NCBI GenBank assembly: GCA_021807115.1
Contig: JAKAPJ010000001.1
Coordinates: forward strand, 29,830 to 93,829
DNA length: 64,000 bases
Reading direction: 5' to 3'
Source: Microcaldota archaeon
Lineage (GTDB): Archaea > Micrarchaeota > Micrarchaeia > Micrarchaeales > Micrarchaeaceae
This document shows, piece by piece, positions 42,398 to 50,820 of the stretch (its first letter is position 1; each line of letters opens with the position of its first letter). The notes beneath the pieces are model-generated. The model was not told the origin of the DNA, did not search any database, and saw nothing but the letters and a program-made list of their open reading frames with translations. The position numbers and the translations under genes were made by a program.

Positions 42398-42937
42398 ATG
42401 ATACTTTCTGATTCTGACCTGTTGCGCTACCTCAAGTCCAGAAAACTCGTGGTACGCCCAATGGGCAGCGAAACGATCAGGGAGAATGGCCTAGATATGT
42501 GCCTTGCCGACCAGATAGCGGTACACAATCCAAGATTCGGGGACGGATTTATTCTCGACCCATCCAATGAGGAGCATCTGCGCATCGAATACCAGATAAG
42601 GAAGGGCCAGAAGAAGCTCATACTGCCCCCACGCTCCCAGGTTCTGTTGTCCACCAAGGAGTACATCAAGATGCCTGCCGACCTTGTGGGGTTCATAGCG
42701 CTCAGGAGCACATGGGCACGTCATGGGCTATCGATACCCCCTACAATAATAGACGCTGGATTCAGCGGCACCATAACCGTAGAAGTCGTTAACAACGCGC
42801 CCCATGGCATAGAACTGCGGCCAGGGGTGCGCTTCGCCCACGTGGTATTTGCCACCACAATTAGTCCCGTAAAGAACGTCTATTCCGGCAAGTACTTGGG
42901 TCAGAGCGGCATAAAGACCTCAAAAGCCGTTAAATAA
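42398..42937 (+). CDS. dcd: dCTP deaminase
   Basis: 179 residues. The signature RSTWARHGLSIPPTIIDAGF with the catalytic Glu in TVEVVN, the N-terminal MILSDSDLLRYL and the C-terminal YLGQSGIKTSK loop are those of Dcd, which makes dUTP from dCTP (some archaeal forms also hydrolyse dUTP to dUMP). Start ATG 42398 follows GGGGGAGCT. It feeds dUMP for a ThyX-like enzyme. Confidence 0.94.
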   Translation: MILSDSDLLRYLKSRKLVVRPMGSETIRENGLDMCLADQIAVHNPRFGDGFILDPSNEEHLRIEYQIRKGQKKLILPPRSQVLLSTKEYIKMPADLVGFIALRSTWARHGLSIPPTIIDAGFSGTITVEVVNNAPHGIELRPGVRFAHVVFATTISPVKNVYSGKYLGQSGIKTSKAVK

Positions 42938-42973
42938 AGAAGCCGCTGAAGCTGCTGCAGAAACTCATCAGGT

Positions 42974-43510
42974 TCAGGCGCCTGCCCTATCAAGAACTGC
43001 ATCTATCTCAGTCGCAAGTTTTTTCAGCGTGCCGTTGTTTGGTACCACATAATCAGCCTGCTTTATCGCCCCTTCCACGCCGTACCGCTTTTCTTTCTTC
43101 TCACGGTATTCAAAGTCCCCCTGATTCTTTGGGTCATCAGCCCGCCCCCTTGCCTTCAGCCTCATGAATCTCATTGGCTTCGGGGCTTCCACAGCTATGA
43201 CCACTATGTCATCAAGATTCTCCCTAAAATACTTTATCTCGTAAACGCTCCTTACCCCTACAATTCCCACATCCCCGTGTCTCTTCCTTATGTTCTTCAC
43301 TACCTCCCTTGCTACGGCTATGCGCCCGTGCTGCTTCCTGATCTTCAGTGCAAATTCCCTGAGGCTCGTGTTGTTTATTGGTATGTGCTTCTCGTTCATC
43401 ATGTCGCGTACTATGTTACCCATCTCCATGATGCCGAACCCCCTTTTCTTTAGGCGATCCGCCGCCATTGTCTTTCCGGAGCCCGGCATACCCGTTATAC
43501 AGATGATCAT
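42974..43510 (-). CDS. UPF0200-type P-loop kinase-like protein
   Basis: 178 residues starting MIICITGMPGSGKTMAADRL, then FGIMEMGNIVRDMM, a REVVKNIRKRHGDVGIVGVR strand and RLKARGRADDPKNQ with a lid-like Arg set. Family UPF0200 is related to dephospho-CoA and adenylate kinases, but archaeal CoA synthesis uses another enzyme; its substrate is unknown. ATG 43510 gives the normal N-terminus; GTG/ATG 43522 is an alternative. It is convergent with dcd. Confidence 0.82.
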   Translation of the reverse strand: MIICITGMPGSGKTMAADRLKKRGFGIMEMGNIVRDMMNEKHIPINNTSLREFALKIRKQHGRIAVAREVVKNIRKRHGDVGIVGVRSVYEIKYFRENLDDIVVIAVEAPKPMRFMRLKARGRADDPKNQGDFEYREKKEKRYGVEGAIKQADYVVPNNGTLKKLATEIDAVLDRAGA

Positions 43511-43605
43511 TTCCCCAACCATAAAATCAGTACAACAGAACTCTAACCCTATTAGGAGGTTAAGCTTTTATATACCGCGCATTTTCACCGCGTAGTACCA
43601 CGCAA

Positions 43606-45144
43606 TCAATGCGACGGCATGTACTTGTACAGCTCGGCCGTGCCGTTAGTATAAACTAGCCGATACGGCATGCCAGTTATATACTGTTGAAATATTTTGA
43701 ACTGCAGTCCGTTTGACTCGAATACATTTGTGCTTATGTTCTGGTTGAAATCCACAAGTATATACTGTGGGGTAAAGTTTGATGGGACTGCGCTTGATGA
43801 GAGCACGGCGAGATATTCTCTGTCGGAGACGTGCGGCATAACAAAGTATTGCGTTAGCAACGAGGCATTATTGGGCACAAGCGCGAGCGCAGTGTAGAGC
43901 TGGGAATAGGCTTCCATTTGGCTGCTTGGCGTCTGAAATATGAATGCTTCCCAGATATCCGGCACGTTATTGTTCAGCACAAAGAACGGGTATACTGCGG
44001 TTATGAACGCTACTACGATAAGAGTCGATACGACTAGCATTGGTTTTGAGCGCAATGGGGCAAACCGCAGTCCCCACCGTTTTTCCCGTTTCAGCATTTC
44101 CTTTACCCCAAGGATATTTGCTGCGACCACTCCCCCTATAACATAGCTGAAGTATTGGAACCACATGAGCGCGAATGCCATATCCCCAAAGAATACCTCC
44201 ATGAGCCATGGCAACGAAAATACAACAAGTTCGATGGCTGAAAACAGCCCGCCTACCCCAAACCCTAAAAATGCGACAATCAAGCCGTACGCTATCAGGT
44301 TTGCAATGCCCATATTGGCCGCAAAGCTTTGTATTGATATACGTCCTGATGCCGACGCAGAGAAAACCGGAAATAGGGGATATGACTGCACCCTGAAAAG
44401 CACAGGCACGGCAGAGTTGTATGTGCCGTAGCTTGCCGTAAGAACGTAGAAGAACAGGTTGAACAGGGCCAGCGCCGCAATGGATATAACAATAGTTTCT
44501 GCGGCGAGCCGCACGATTGCAGCCCGCTCTGATTCATTCTCTCTTGAGCTCCCGTAAATCATCATACCTGCGCCCAGCGCGAAAACGAGAAGCGGCGCCA
44601 GCTCTATGGTACAAAGCAGCAATGCCAGCGCGATGTAGTATCGAGCTCTGTTCAATTTCATAAAGTAGTAGAACGAAATCACAAAGAACGGTATTATGAG
44701 GAACTCAATGTGGTAATCGAATACCATCATCCCATGCATGCCCGGGTTCAAAAGGTACGCAATGCACATCAATAGCCCCAGTTGGCTGTCTCGAAGCAGG
44801 TTCCTCGTTACGACGAAAACAATCAATCCCGTGGCGCACAACACGGCAGCCTGCACAACCAACAGGGTGGTTGCCGACTGGTGGAGGTAGTAAATTGGCA
44901 GGACAAACAGTAACTGGTCAAGTGAGATATGGTTGCCGAATACCATAAGCTGCAATCCATTCATCACTCCAGTGTAGCTCACATCGTAATAGAAATTCTC
45001 CGCATACTCCCCGAGATCCGTATAGTCATGGAAAGTATAGTACGCATTCAGGGAGAACGCGCACCAATACGCCATGCTAAGCAGTACGAGCACAACTGCC
45101 GCATAGAAATATTTATCGTGCAATAAGTCCGTATCCCTGCGCAT
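43606..45144 (-). CDS. Polytopic membrane protein, DUF2079-like (copy 3)
   Basis: 512 residues, third paralog of the pair at 6.7-9.8 kb: TTLLVVQAAVLCATGLIVF, NPGMHGMMVFDYHIEFLI and NASLLTQYFVMPHVSD show the same blocks. Eleven or so hydrophobic segments with a C-terminal extracytoplasmic region. It stands alone, so it may act with one of the other copies. Its codon use is more AT-rich than the tandem pair, suggesting a different history. Likely a GT-C-like membrane enzyme; inference. Confidence 0.75.
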   Translation of the reverse strand: MRRDTDLLHDKYFYAAVVLVLLSMAYWCAFSLNAYYTFHDYTDLGEYAENFYYDVSYTGVMNGLQLMVFGNHISLDQLLFVLPIYYLHQSATTLLVVQAAVLCATGLIVFVVTRNLLRDSQLGLLMCIAYLLNPGMHGMMVFDYHIEFLIIPFFVISFYYFMKLNRARYYIALALLLCTIELAPLLVFALGAGMMIYGSSRENESERAAIVRLAAETIVISIAALALFNLFFYVLTASYGTYNSAVPVLFRVQSYPLFPVFSASASGRISIQSFAANMGIANLIAYGLIVAFLGFGVGGLFSAIELVVFSLPWLMEVFFGDMAFALMWFQYFSYVIGGVVAANILGVKEMLKREKRWGLRFAPLRSKPMLVVSTLIVVAFITAVYPFFVLNNNVPDIWEAFIFQTPSSQMEAYSQLYTALALVPNNASLLTQYFVMPHVSDREYLAVLSSSAVPSNFTPQYILVDFNQNISTNVFESNGLQFKIFQQYITGMPYRLVYTNGTAELYKYMPSH

Positions 45145-45385
45145 GCCAACAACTCCGTAAAAATCTATACAAACTGCTGCCTATCTATACATAAGTTTTG
45201 TTATTTAAGCCAATGTGCCTGGAGCCTCAAGTTTGCACTACAAGCAGAATAGAGGGGTCTTGTCTGGCCCGCGCCCCTAGCCACCGGGATCGCAGCAAAT
45301 CTAACTAGGTCTTTGGCGCACTGCAAATATTTTTTAGGGCCCATAGGGACAATCAGCCCACATCGATTTCTATAGGTTAAAACTT
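45145..45385. other. Intergenic region with no clear gene
   Basis: 241 nt between the DUF2079-like gene and the acetyltransferase, both read on the minus strand. It holds a partially GC-rich block with CCGCGCCCCTAG and a T6 run followed by AGGGCCC near 45330-45342. A 68-residue minus frame here has no protein-like features and was rejected. An unknown small RNA cannot be excluded. Confidence 0.3.
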
Positions 45386-45886
45386 TCACCCTATAATTTT
45401 TTCCCAAAATATCTCGTCCTCACCGTATGCATGCCTTTTTGCAACTCCTATTTTTCTGAACCCCATTTTAGTAAAGAACTTCTTTGCGTTCTTATTGTTC
45501 GGATTCGAATCACACCACACTTTATGGCAACCGCGCCTTTTTGCGTCCCTAATTGCATAGTTAACTAGGGCTCTGCCCAACCCCCGTTTCCTAAGTGTAT
45601 CATCCACGAGCAGCCAATCTATCCAGCCCACATGGCCATGGCCTATGTAATGCACGCAAAAACCCACGACCTTGCCCTCTTTTGTTGTAGCAATTATTAT
45701 ACTGTCTTTTGTCCTGAATGTGTCCTTGAGGTCCTTGACACTAAGCTCATAGATATTCCTCCTCATATGTTCCTTGTTGTAGAACTTCATCGATTTTACT
45801 ATAGGGGTCCCAAACCTGCTTATGGCTGGAATATCTTTAATCGTTGCAAATCTTATGTCAAAATCTTCAGTTTGCAAATCCATCAC
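45386..45886 (-). CDS. GNAT-family N-acetyltransferase
   Basis: 166 residues. Motif A LLVDDTLRKRGLGRALVNYA provides the acetyl-CoA pyrophosphate loop (RKRGLG), followed by GCHKVWCDSNPNNKNAKKFF and MGFRKIGVAKR. It could acetylate an amine on a small molecule, antibiotic or protein. Upstream is tRNA-like element C; the gene may belong to the same accreted zone at tRNA-Asp. Confidence 0.85.
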   Translation of the reverse strand: MMDLQTEDFDIRFATIKDIPAISRFGTPIVKSMKFYNKEHMRRNIYELSVKDLKDTFRTKDSIIIATTKEGKVVGFCVHYIGHGHVGWIDWLLVDDTLRKRGLGRALVNYAIRDAKRRGCHKVWCDSNPNNKNAKKFFTKMGFRKIGVAKRHAYGEDEIFWEKIIG

Positions 45887-45916
45887 ATAAGTTATTTTGC
45901 CCTAGGCCGTGAAAAG

Positions 45917-45942
45917 AAGACGCCTGATCGGATTCGAACAGG
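45917..45942 (-). repeat. tRNA-Asp 3'-end-like element, copy C
   Basis: AAGACGCCT and GGATTCGAAC both match the 3' end of tRNA-Asp and its flank, with a 4-6 nt centre (GATC against TGGCCG). Read on the minus strand this is the T-loop and acceptor end plus the GTCTT flank. The T-stem is not well paired, so it is not a working tRNA gene. It terminates the region of the frame-broken P-loop gene, whose tail VRIRSGVFF is translated from it. Confidence 0.65.
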
Positions 45943-45948
45943 ACCTGA

Positions 45949-46465
45949 AATCCCCTGATTTCCATCACCGATAACAAAATCAAATATCTTCTTCGGTGAC
46001 ATTGAGACATCGACACAAATAAAACCATGTTCCTTCGCCTTCCTGTCCATTGATGGTATCCAACTTAGTACCATCTCACGCTGCTTTCTCCCTTTCCCAA
46101 ACCTATTCTTCCTTCGCTCGCTTCTAAGCCTCTCCGATACCAAATTTCTATTCGCCTTCAGGTAATAGACCTTATCGAAAAGGTCTGCAATGGTCTCATT
46201 GCGGTTCGCGTTTCCAAACAAATACAGTTCCTTATTGGCCTTCAGTATCTGCTTAACCGCTTTTCTGTCCCATTCCCACCAGTAAGTCGCAAAATGTTCG
46301 TTGCTTACCTGTTTCTTAGCGAAAGTTTTTGACTTCATTTTTGTCTACCCATCTAGCAAGACCTTTGACAGAATCAGCGTTAATGGCATTCACACCCATG
46401 CGCTTAAAGTATCTACACAGATAGGTCTTACCGCTTCCTGCACTGCCAGTGATTAGAACATGCAT
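45949..46465 (-). pseudogene. Frame-broken paralog of the small P-loop kinase
   Basis: The N-terminal frame begins MHVLITGSAGSGKTYLCRYF and runs to LARWVDKNEVK, then stops. The C-terminal frame continues TFAKKQVSNEHFATYWWEWD, LYLFGNANRNETIADLF and YYLKANRNLVSERLRSERRK. Both match the intact gene at 5132-5647 in order. Removing one A from the AAAAA run near 46330-46335 joins them without loss, so this is a one-base insertion in a homopolymer. The second frame reads through element C to 45892, having lost its own stop. Confidence 0.75.
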
Positions 46466-46491
46466 GCTTATAGGTACCACCGAAGATTTAA

Positions 46492-46520
46492 AAGACGTCC
46501 TGGCCCAGATTCGAACACGG
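46492..46520 (-). repeat. tRNA-Asp 3'-end-like element, copy B
   Basis: AAGACGTCCTGGCC followed by CAGATTCGAACACGG matches 24 of 29 bases of the tRNA-Asp 3' end at 47021-47049, including the GTCTT flank. The T-stem pairs poorly, so it is a remnant. The minus-strand TTTTAAAT at 46485-46492 follows directly and is spaced like a TATA box for ATG 46465. Confidence 0.7.
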
Positions 46521-46568
46521 ACTGCAACACGCTTCACACTTTAAATTTTGACATAAATTTACCATCTC

Positions 46569-46991
46569 TCAAGCCTTGGTATAATAAAACAGCACGAAAT
46601 ACGAAAGGAGTGCAAAAATGAAGCCAATGCTCATAGTAAACGAAAACAGATTATTTTGGAATGCGTACACCATGAATTCTATTCCAGAGACGAAGGCAAC
46701 AAAGACTGAGATGAAACCAGCGAGCGAGATAAGGAGTGTGTTTCTATTACGTAACCTGTATGTAATAACGACCATAGCGATAGACCAGAAAAAGAGCAAC
46801 ACGCCGAGAAGATAATGAACTAGAAGAACCGGATACTGCAGAAAAGTGGGCACATATTGATTCGGTTGTATTATTCCGGAGGGAAATGTGGGGAATGTCG
46901 TAAAGAGGTTTAGTGTCATCCCTAGAATAAATTGAATAGTCAAAAACACCAGCAATCCCGCTGCGGCCCGGTGTAGAATCCTTTTGTCCAT
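46569..46991 (-). CDS. Small four-helix membrane protein
   Basis: 140 residues, not recognised. Four hydrophobic segments (about 10-32, 52-77, 88-110 and 117-137) with short polar loops; His residues at HRAAAGLL and LLVHYLLG lie in or next to helices. The layout recalls heme- or quinone-binding four-helix proteins, but no motif is decisive. A TTTTAAA box at 47012-47018, in the flank of tRNA-Asp, is well spaced for ATG 46991. It sits between tRNA-Asp and element B. Confidence 0.65.
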   Translation of the reverse strand: MDKRILHRAAAGLLVFLTIQFILGMTLNLFTTFPTFPSGIIQPNQYVPTFLQYPVLLVHYLLGVLLFFWSIAMVVITYRLRNRNTLLISLAGFISVFVAFVSGIEFMVYAFQNNLFSFTMSIGFIFALLSYFVLFYYTKA

Positions 46992-47024
46992 GGTAAAGAT
47001 TATGTCAAAGTGTTTAAAATAAGA

Positions 47025-47097
47025 CGCCTTGGCCGGGATTCGAACCCGGGTCACAAGCGTGACAGGCTCGTATGCTAGACCACTACACTACCAAGGC
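47025..47097 (-). tRNA. tRNA-Asp (GTC)
   Basis: The acceptor stem GCCTTGG/CCAAGGC, anticodon loop CTGTCAC with stem CGAGC/GCTTG, and T-arm CCGGG-TTCGAAT-CCCGG all form. Discriminator is G and CCA is not encoded. It is the full-length member of three related 3'-end elements downstream. Confidence 0.95.
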
Positions 47098-47135
47098 GCA
47101 CAACAACTATTATTGATTTAAGAAGACTTAAAGCA

Positions 47136-47639
47136 CTATCTTCTGGGTTTCAGTACGCCCCTGTCTGATCCTATCCAGTTCTTTTTGCCCGATATCTTCC
47201 GCCTTACTGCCTCGAGCTCCTTGTCATCCGCCCGTGGTCCCATCATGGTGGTAACGAAGCCCGGATAGCTCGTGAAGTATATATTCTCCTTGGCAATGGC
47301 CTGCCTGAAGAGTTTGCTTGTCCCTATTGCCGGGTAAAGCTTAGCGTGCAAGTGGTTCACGCTTGTGCCCTCAAACACTATGTGCACCCTTCCAACATTA
47401 AGTTTCCTTTCCAAAAGTTTAGCCACCTTTTTGGTTGTCGCCATAAGCTCCGCCAGTTCAATGTTGCTCAGGTCAAATACGTAACTTGGTACATGCCTTT
47501 TGGGTATGACAAGAGTCTGGCCTTTGATGTTAGGGTATATATCCAGTATCCCAATAAAGCTCCTGTCCTCATATACATTGTAGGACGGCAGTTCGCCCTT
47601 TACTATCTTGCAGAAAATACAGCTAGGATCTTCGGCCAT
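47136..47639 (-). CDS. HIT-family protein with altered His triad
   Basis: 167 residues. CIFCKIVKGELPSYNVYEDR, GILDIYPNIKGQTLVIPKRHVP and the active-site loop NHLHAKLYP are typical of HIT nucleotide hydrolases/transferases. The final His of the H-x-H-x-H motif is Lys. The middle, nucleophilic His is kept. Members cleave nucleotide polyphosphates or AMP-adducts. Start ATG 47639 (MAEDPSC) was chosen since further extension would enter tRNA-Tyr; ATG 47666 is possible. Confidence 0.88.
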   Translation of the reverse strand: MAEDPSCIFCKIVKGELPSYNVYEDRSFIGILDIYPNIKGQTLVIPKRHVPSYVFDLSNIELAELMATTKKVAKLLERKLNVGRVHIVFEGTSVNHLHAKLYPAIGTSKLFRQAIAKENIYFTSYPGFVTTMMGPRADDKELEAVRRKISGKKNWIGSDRGVLKPRR

Positions 47640-47732
47640 CAAATCACGGCGGTAAGTTTGCACCATTTTTAATCGTATCCCATATGCAGGCGGGCGCCCG
47701 CCCCAATGTATGCCATCCCCAATAAAGTCTAA

Positions 47733-47837
47733 TCCCGTCGGGGCGAGTCGAACGCCCAACCTATCGGTATCTAACATGCATTGCACGTTAGCAACGGCAA
47801 ACTACAGCCGATCGCTCTGCCATTGAGCTACGACGGG
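47733..47837 (-). tRNA. tRNA-Tyr (GTA) with a 33-nt intron
   Basis: Acceptor CCCGTCG/CGACGGG, T-arm GGGCG-TTCGACT-CGCCC and anticodon stem ATCGG/CCGAT all pair. The loop CTGTAG is interrupted after position 37 by 33 nt (47769-47801) and continues with A, giving anticodon GTA. This is the canonical archaeal intron site, expected to be cut by the bulge-helix-bulge endonuclease. Discriminator A. Confidence 0.92.
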
Positions 47838-47920
47838 TGGTAGTTTATTTTATCAAGCTAATATTAATATAATGTCCCATATTATTATTAAAACGCTTAC
47901 GGGCAACTAGATTGATATTG

Positions 47921-50764
47921 ATGGCAAGCCAAAGCGCTGACTCACAAAAGCCTGACGGCAGCGGCGATGCCAAAAAGGACGGCCAGTCAAGTAGCGCCAG
48001 CAGGCAGCAGCAATATAGCCAGAGCTCTGCCACAGGCAATGCGAACACGATATCCGAGGAGGTAATAAAGAAGCATTACCGGCGCATACCGATATCGTTT
48101 TACCGGTTAAAGGACCAGCTAATACAGCTCACATCTACGGCCAGCTTCCTAGATGCGGTTCTCGTGTCATTGGCATTCATAGCAGTGGTAACTGCGCTCA
48201 ATTTCTACCCTATCCCTGTAATTATAATACTGCTAGTCCTAATATTCGCCGCCACAATCTTCCATCCGTTTATAGGCTTAATTCTGTTTACGTTCTCAAT
48301 ACTGCCTGTGCTTGCATACCAGACGCCCGTGCTAGCGTGGGCATTCCTTGTCGGAGCGAGCCTTATATTGTTGCTTGGGTACAAACATTATCGCATCGCA
48401 ATTTTCATATACATACTTTCGGCGTTGGCATTCTCGCCACTTGGTGCGGTGTTAGAAATCCCGCTGTTCATATACTCGGTGCTCACCATAGGAAATAAGA
48501 GGGCCATAGTCATGTTGGTCGCTGCTGTTTCCCTCATAGCCATGTTCTCTGCCGCAACCGGCATGCAGAACACCAGCTACATACTGTATAATGCAGGGAC
48601 GGCGCATTCTGCCCTTCAGTCCAGCCCCATAACCACGCTCGATACTCCTAACAGTACTGTGGAGTACAATATCAGTGCAATGCTACCTGCCATCTCAAAT
48701 AGGATGCTGGGAAACCAAGTGATGTCCCAAGTCCCAGACCTCGCATCCGTACTGCTCGGTTCTCTTTTCATATCCCCTATCCCGTATCTTGCCCAGACCG
48801 CCATATTGGCATGTGCAATACTTGTCATGGACTTTTTGGCAGTGACCGGCCGGTCAAAGTTTAAGGGAGCCCAGGCAAGCCTAGTGGGCATAGCGTACCC
48901 ACTTTCATATGCGGGCCTTGCTACATTTGCAAGCCTATACTCGCAGCCTAGTATGATTACTGCTGCGATAAGCTTCGTGCTGACGCCTGTGGCGATATAC
49001 CTGTTCGAGTATTACGATATACCAATGGTCAGGGCGCTGGACGTGAGAAAGCAGGACGTGATGTCGCAGTTCGGTACTGCTTTCGAAGATTTGGGTGCAG
49101 GAATGACCAGTGAGTCATTCAATGACATAGGCAACTACGACACAATAAAAAAGGAACTTAAGGAGGCGGTGGTGTCGCCCATAGAGGAAAGAGGCATATC
49201 CAGGGCATATAACGTTCAACCCACAAAAGGGATACTGTTCTTTGGCCCCCCCGGGACTGGAAAGACAATGATGATGAGGGCGCTGGCAAACGAAATACAT
49301 GCCGGTTTCTACTACGTGAAGGCGTCAAATCTAGTATCCGCATTCCCTGGCGAGACAGAAAAGCTGCTTTCCAACATATTCACAATAGCGAAAAAGAATT
49401 CACCATGCATACTTTTCTTTGACGAGCTGGACTCCTTGACGCCTGCCAGGGGCCTTCAAGGTACTGATGAGACCCACAAGCAGGCGATGACCCAGCTTCT
49501 AATCGAGATAGATGGATTCCAGAAGAACAGCAACGTCATAATAGTCGGTGCCACCAACAGGCCTGACATGATAGATGCAGCCATGATCAGGCCAGGCAGG
49601 TTCGACAAGCTCATCTACATGCCGCTGCCGGACAAGGATGGCAGGAAGAAGATATTCGGCATATATCTCAACAAGCTGCCCGTTTCGTCAAGCATAAACC
49701 TCAACGAACTGGCTGAAAAGACTGAGAGGTATTCCGGAGCCGACATCAAGGCGATGTGTGAAAGCGTTGCTCAGCGAGTGGCCCAGGAGGCGTCAAACGA
49801 GCACAAGGTGCTTGAGATAACGCAGCAGGACATACTCACCGTAGTGAGGGGTACAAAACCGTCCACAAGCCTGGCACAGATAGAAGACTACGAGAAGTTC
49901 AAACTCGACTTTGAACGAAGCTCATTCAAGACCCAGGGCGAGGAGCGCAAGGGCATACAGATTGCGGATATCATAGGGCTGGAAGAGGCGAAAAAGGCCA
50001 TCCGCGATGCCATAGAGATACCACTGCTCTATCCAGAGCTCATGAAGAAGTACGATATTAAGCCCATAAACGGCCTGCTTCTCTTCGGGCCGCCCGGTGT
50101 CGGCAAGACAATGCTCATGCGTGCCGTGAATAATGAGATGAAGAACGTCACGATGCTTGAGATAAGCGGATCCACACTTACGGAGGAGGGCATCGAGGCC
50201 GCCACTGCAACCATCAAGGAGATATTCAACAGGGCCAAGGAGAACGCCCCGGCCATCATATTCATAGACGAGATAGAGGGCGTGCTTCCAAACCGAGAGG
50301 GGGCAACGGAGCAGAGCGTCCAGATAACCACTGAGGTGCTCAAGGCCATAGATGGGGTCAAATCCCTCTCAAATGTAGTGATAGTTGGTGCGACAAACCT
50401 GCCATATGCCGTGGATCCTGCCATGCTCCGACCCGGCAGGTTCGACAAAATAATCTTCATAAGGCCGCCTTCCGCAACCGAGAGAGCCGCAATGTTAAAG
50501 AAATACATAGGCGTTGTGAAAATAGAGGGAAGCTTGGACTTCGACCGGCTCGCAGCACAGACAAAAGGATTCACCGGAGCCGATATCGCGAACGTATGCA
50601 GGGAAGCAAAGACTGATGCGCTTAAGCAGGAGGTGAGCACAGGCGATGAGGGCGCTATAAATATGGACAGCATGGAGGCCATAATAAAAGACACAAAGCC
50701 GTCGGCACCTGACTCTGTCCTAATAAGGTACCAGGCTTTCCTCACCAAGTACGGCAGGCGCTGA
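47921..50764 (+). CDS. Polytopic membrane protein with two AAA+ ATPase domains (Cdc48-like)
   Basis: 947 residues. A hydrophilic Gln/Ser-rich N-tail (about 60) is followed by some 8-10 hydrophobic segments (to about 370) and two AAA+ domains. D1 has GPPGTGKT near residue 442, Walker B ILFFDELDS and RPGRFDK. D2 has GPPGVGKT near residue 723, Walker B IIFIDEIEG and again RPGRFDK. Neither an N-domain like Cdc48's nor a protease domain like FtsH's is present. The likely work is ATP-driven extraction or remodelling of membrane proteins; inference. ATG 47921 is the first good start after an AT-rich promoter. Confidence 0.9.
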   Translation: MASQSADSQKPDGSGDAKKDGQSSSASRQQQYSQSSATGNANTISEEVIKKHYRRIPISFYRLKDQLIQLTSTASFLDAVLVSLAFIAVVTALNFYPIPVIIILLVLIFAATIFHPFIGLILFTFSILPVLAYQTPVLAWAFLVGASLILLLGYKHYRIAIFIYILSALAFSPLGAVLEIPLFIYSVLTIGNKRAIVMLVAAVSLIAMFSAATGMQNTSYILYNAGTAHSALQSSPITTLDTPNSTVEYNISAMLPAISNRMLGNQVMSQVPDLASVLLGSLFISPIPYLAQTAILACAILVMDFLAVTGRSKFKGAQASLVGIAYPLSYAGLATFASLYSQPSMITAAISFVLTPVAIYLFEYYDIPMVRALDVRKQDVMSQFGTAFEDLGAGMTSESFNDIGNYDTIKKELKEAVVSPIEERGISRAYNVQPTKGILFFGPPGTGKTMMMRALANEIHAGFYYVKASNLVSAFPGETEKLLSNIFTIAKKNSPCILFFDELDSLTPARGLQGTDETHKQAMTQLLIEIDGFQKNSNVIIVGATNRPDMIDAAMIRPGRFDKLIYMPLPDKDGRKKIFGIYLNKLPVSSSINLNELAEKTERYSGADIKAMCESVAQRVAQEASNEHKVLEITQQDILTVVRGTKPSTSLAQIEDYEKFKLDFERSSFKTQGEERKGIQIADIIGLEEAKKAIRDAIEIPLLYPELMKKYDIKPINGLLLFGPPGVGKTMLMRAVNNEMKNVTMLEISGSTLTEEGIEAATATIKEIFNRAKENAPAIIFIDEIEGVLPNREGATEQSVQITTEVLKAIDGVKSLSNVVIVGATNLPYAVDPAMLRPGRFDKIIFIRPPSATERAAMLKKYIGVVKIEGSLDFDRLAAQTKGFTGADIANVCREAKTDALKQEVSTGDEGAINMDSMEAIIKDTKPSAPDSVLIRYQAFLTKYGRR

Positions 50765-50820
50765 CTGACATTCATATTGCGCAACTGCACCCAAGACGCA
50801 ATTGCCGTAAAAGCCGGAAG

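Noticed and set aside
45201-45407. 68-residue minus frame between DUF2079-like and GNAT genes
   Set aside because: No ribosome binding site, mixed composition, overlaps the GNAT end; probably chance.
45917-46520. Elements B and C as functional tRNA genes
   Set aside because: T-stems do not pair properly and no 5' acceptor or D-arm halves accompany them.
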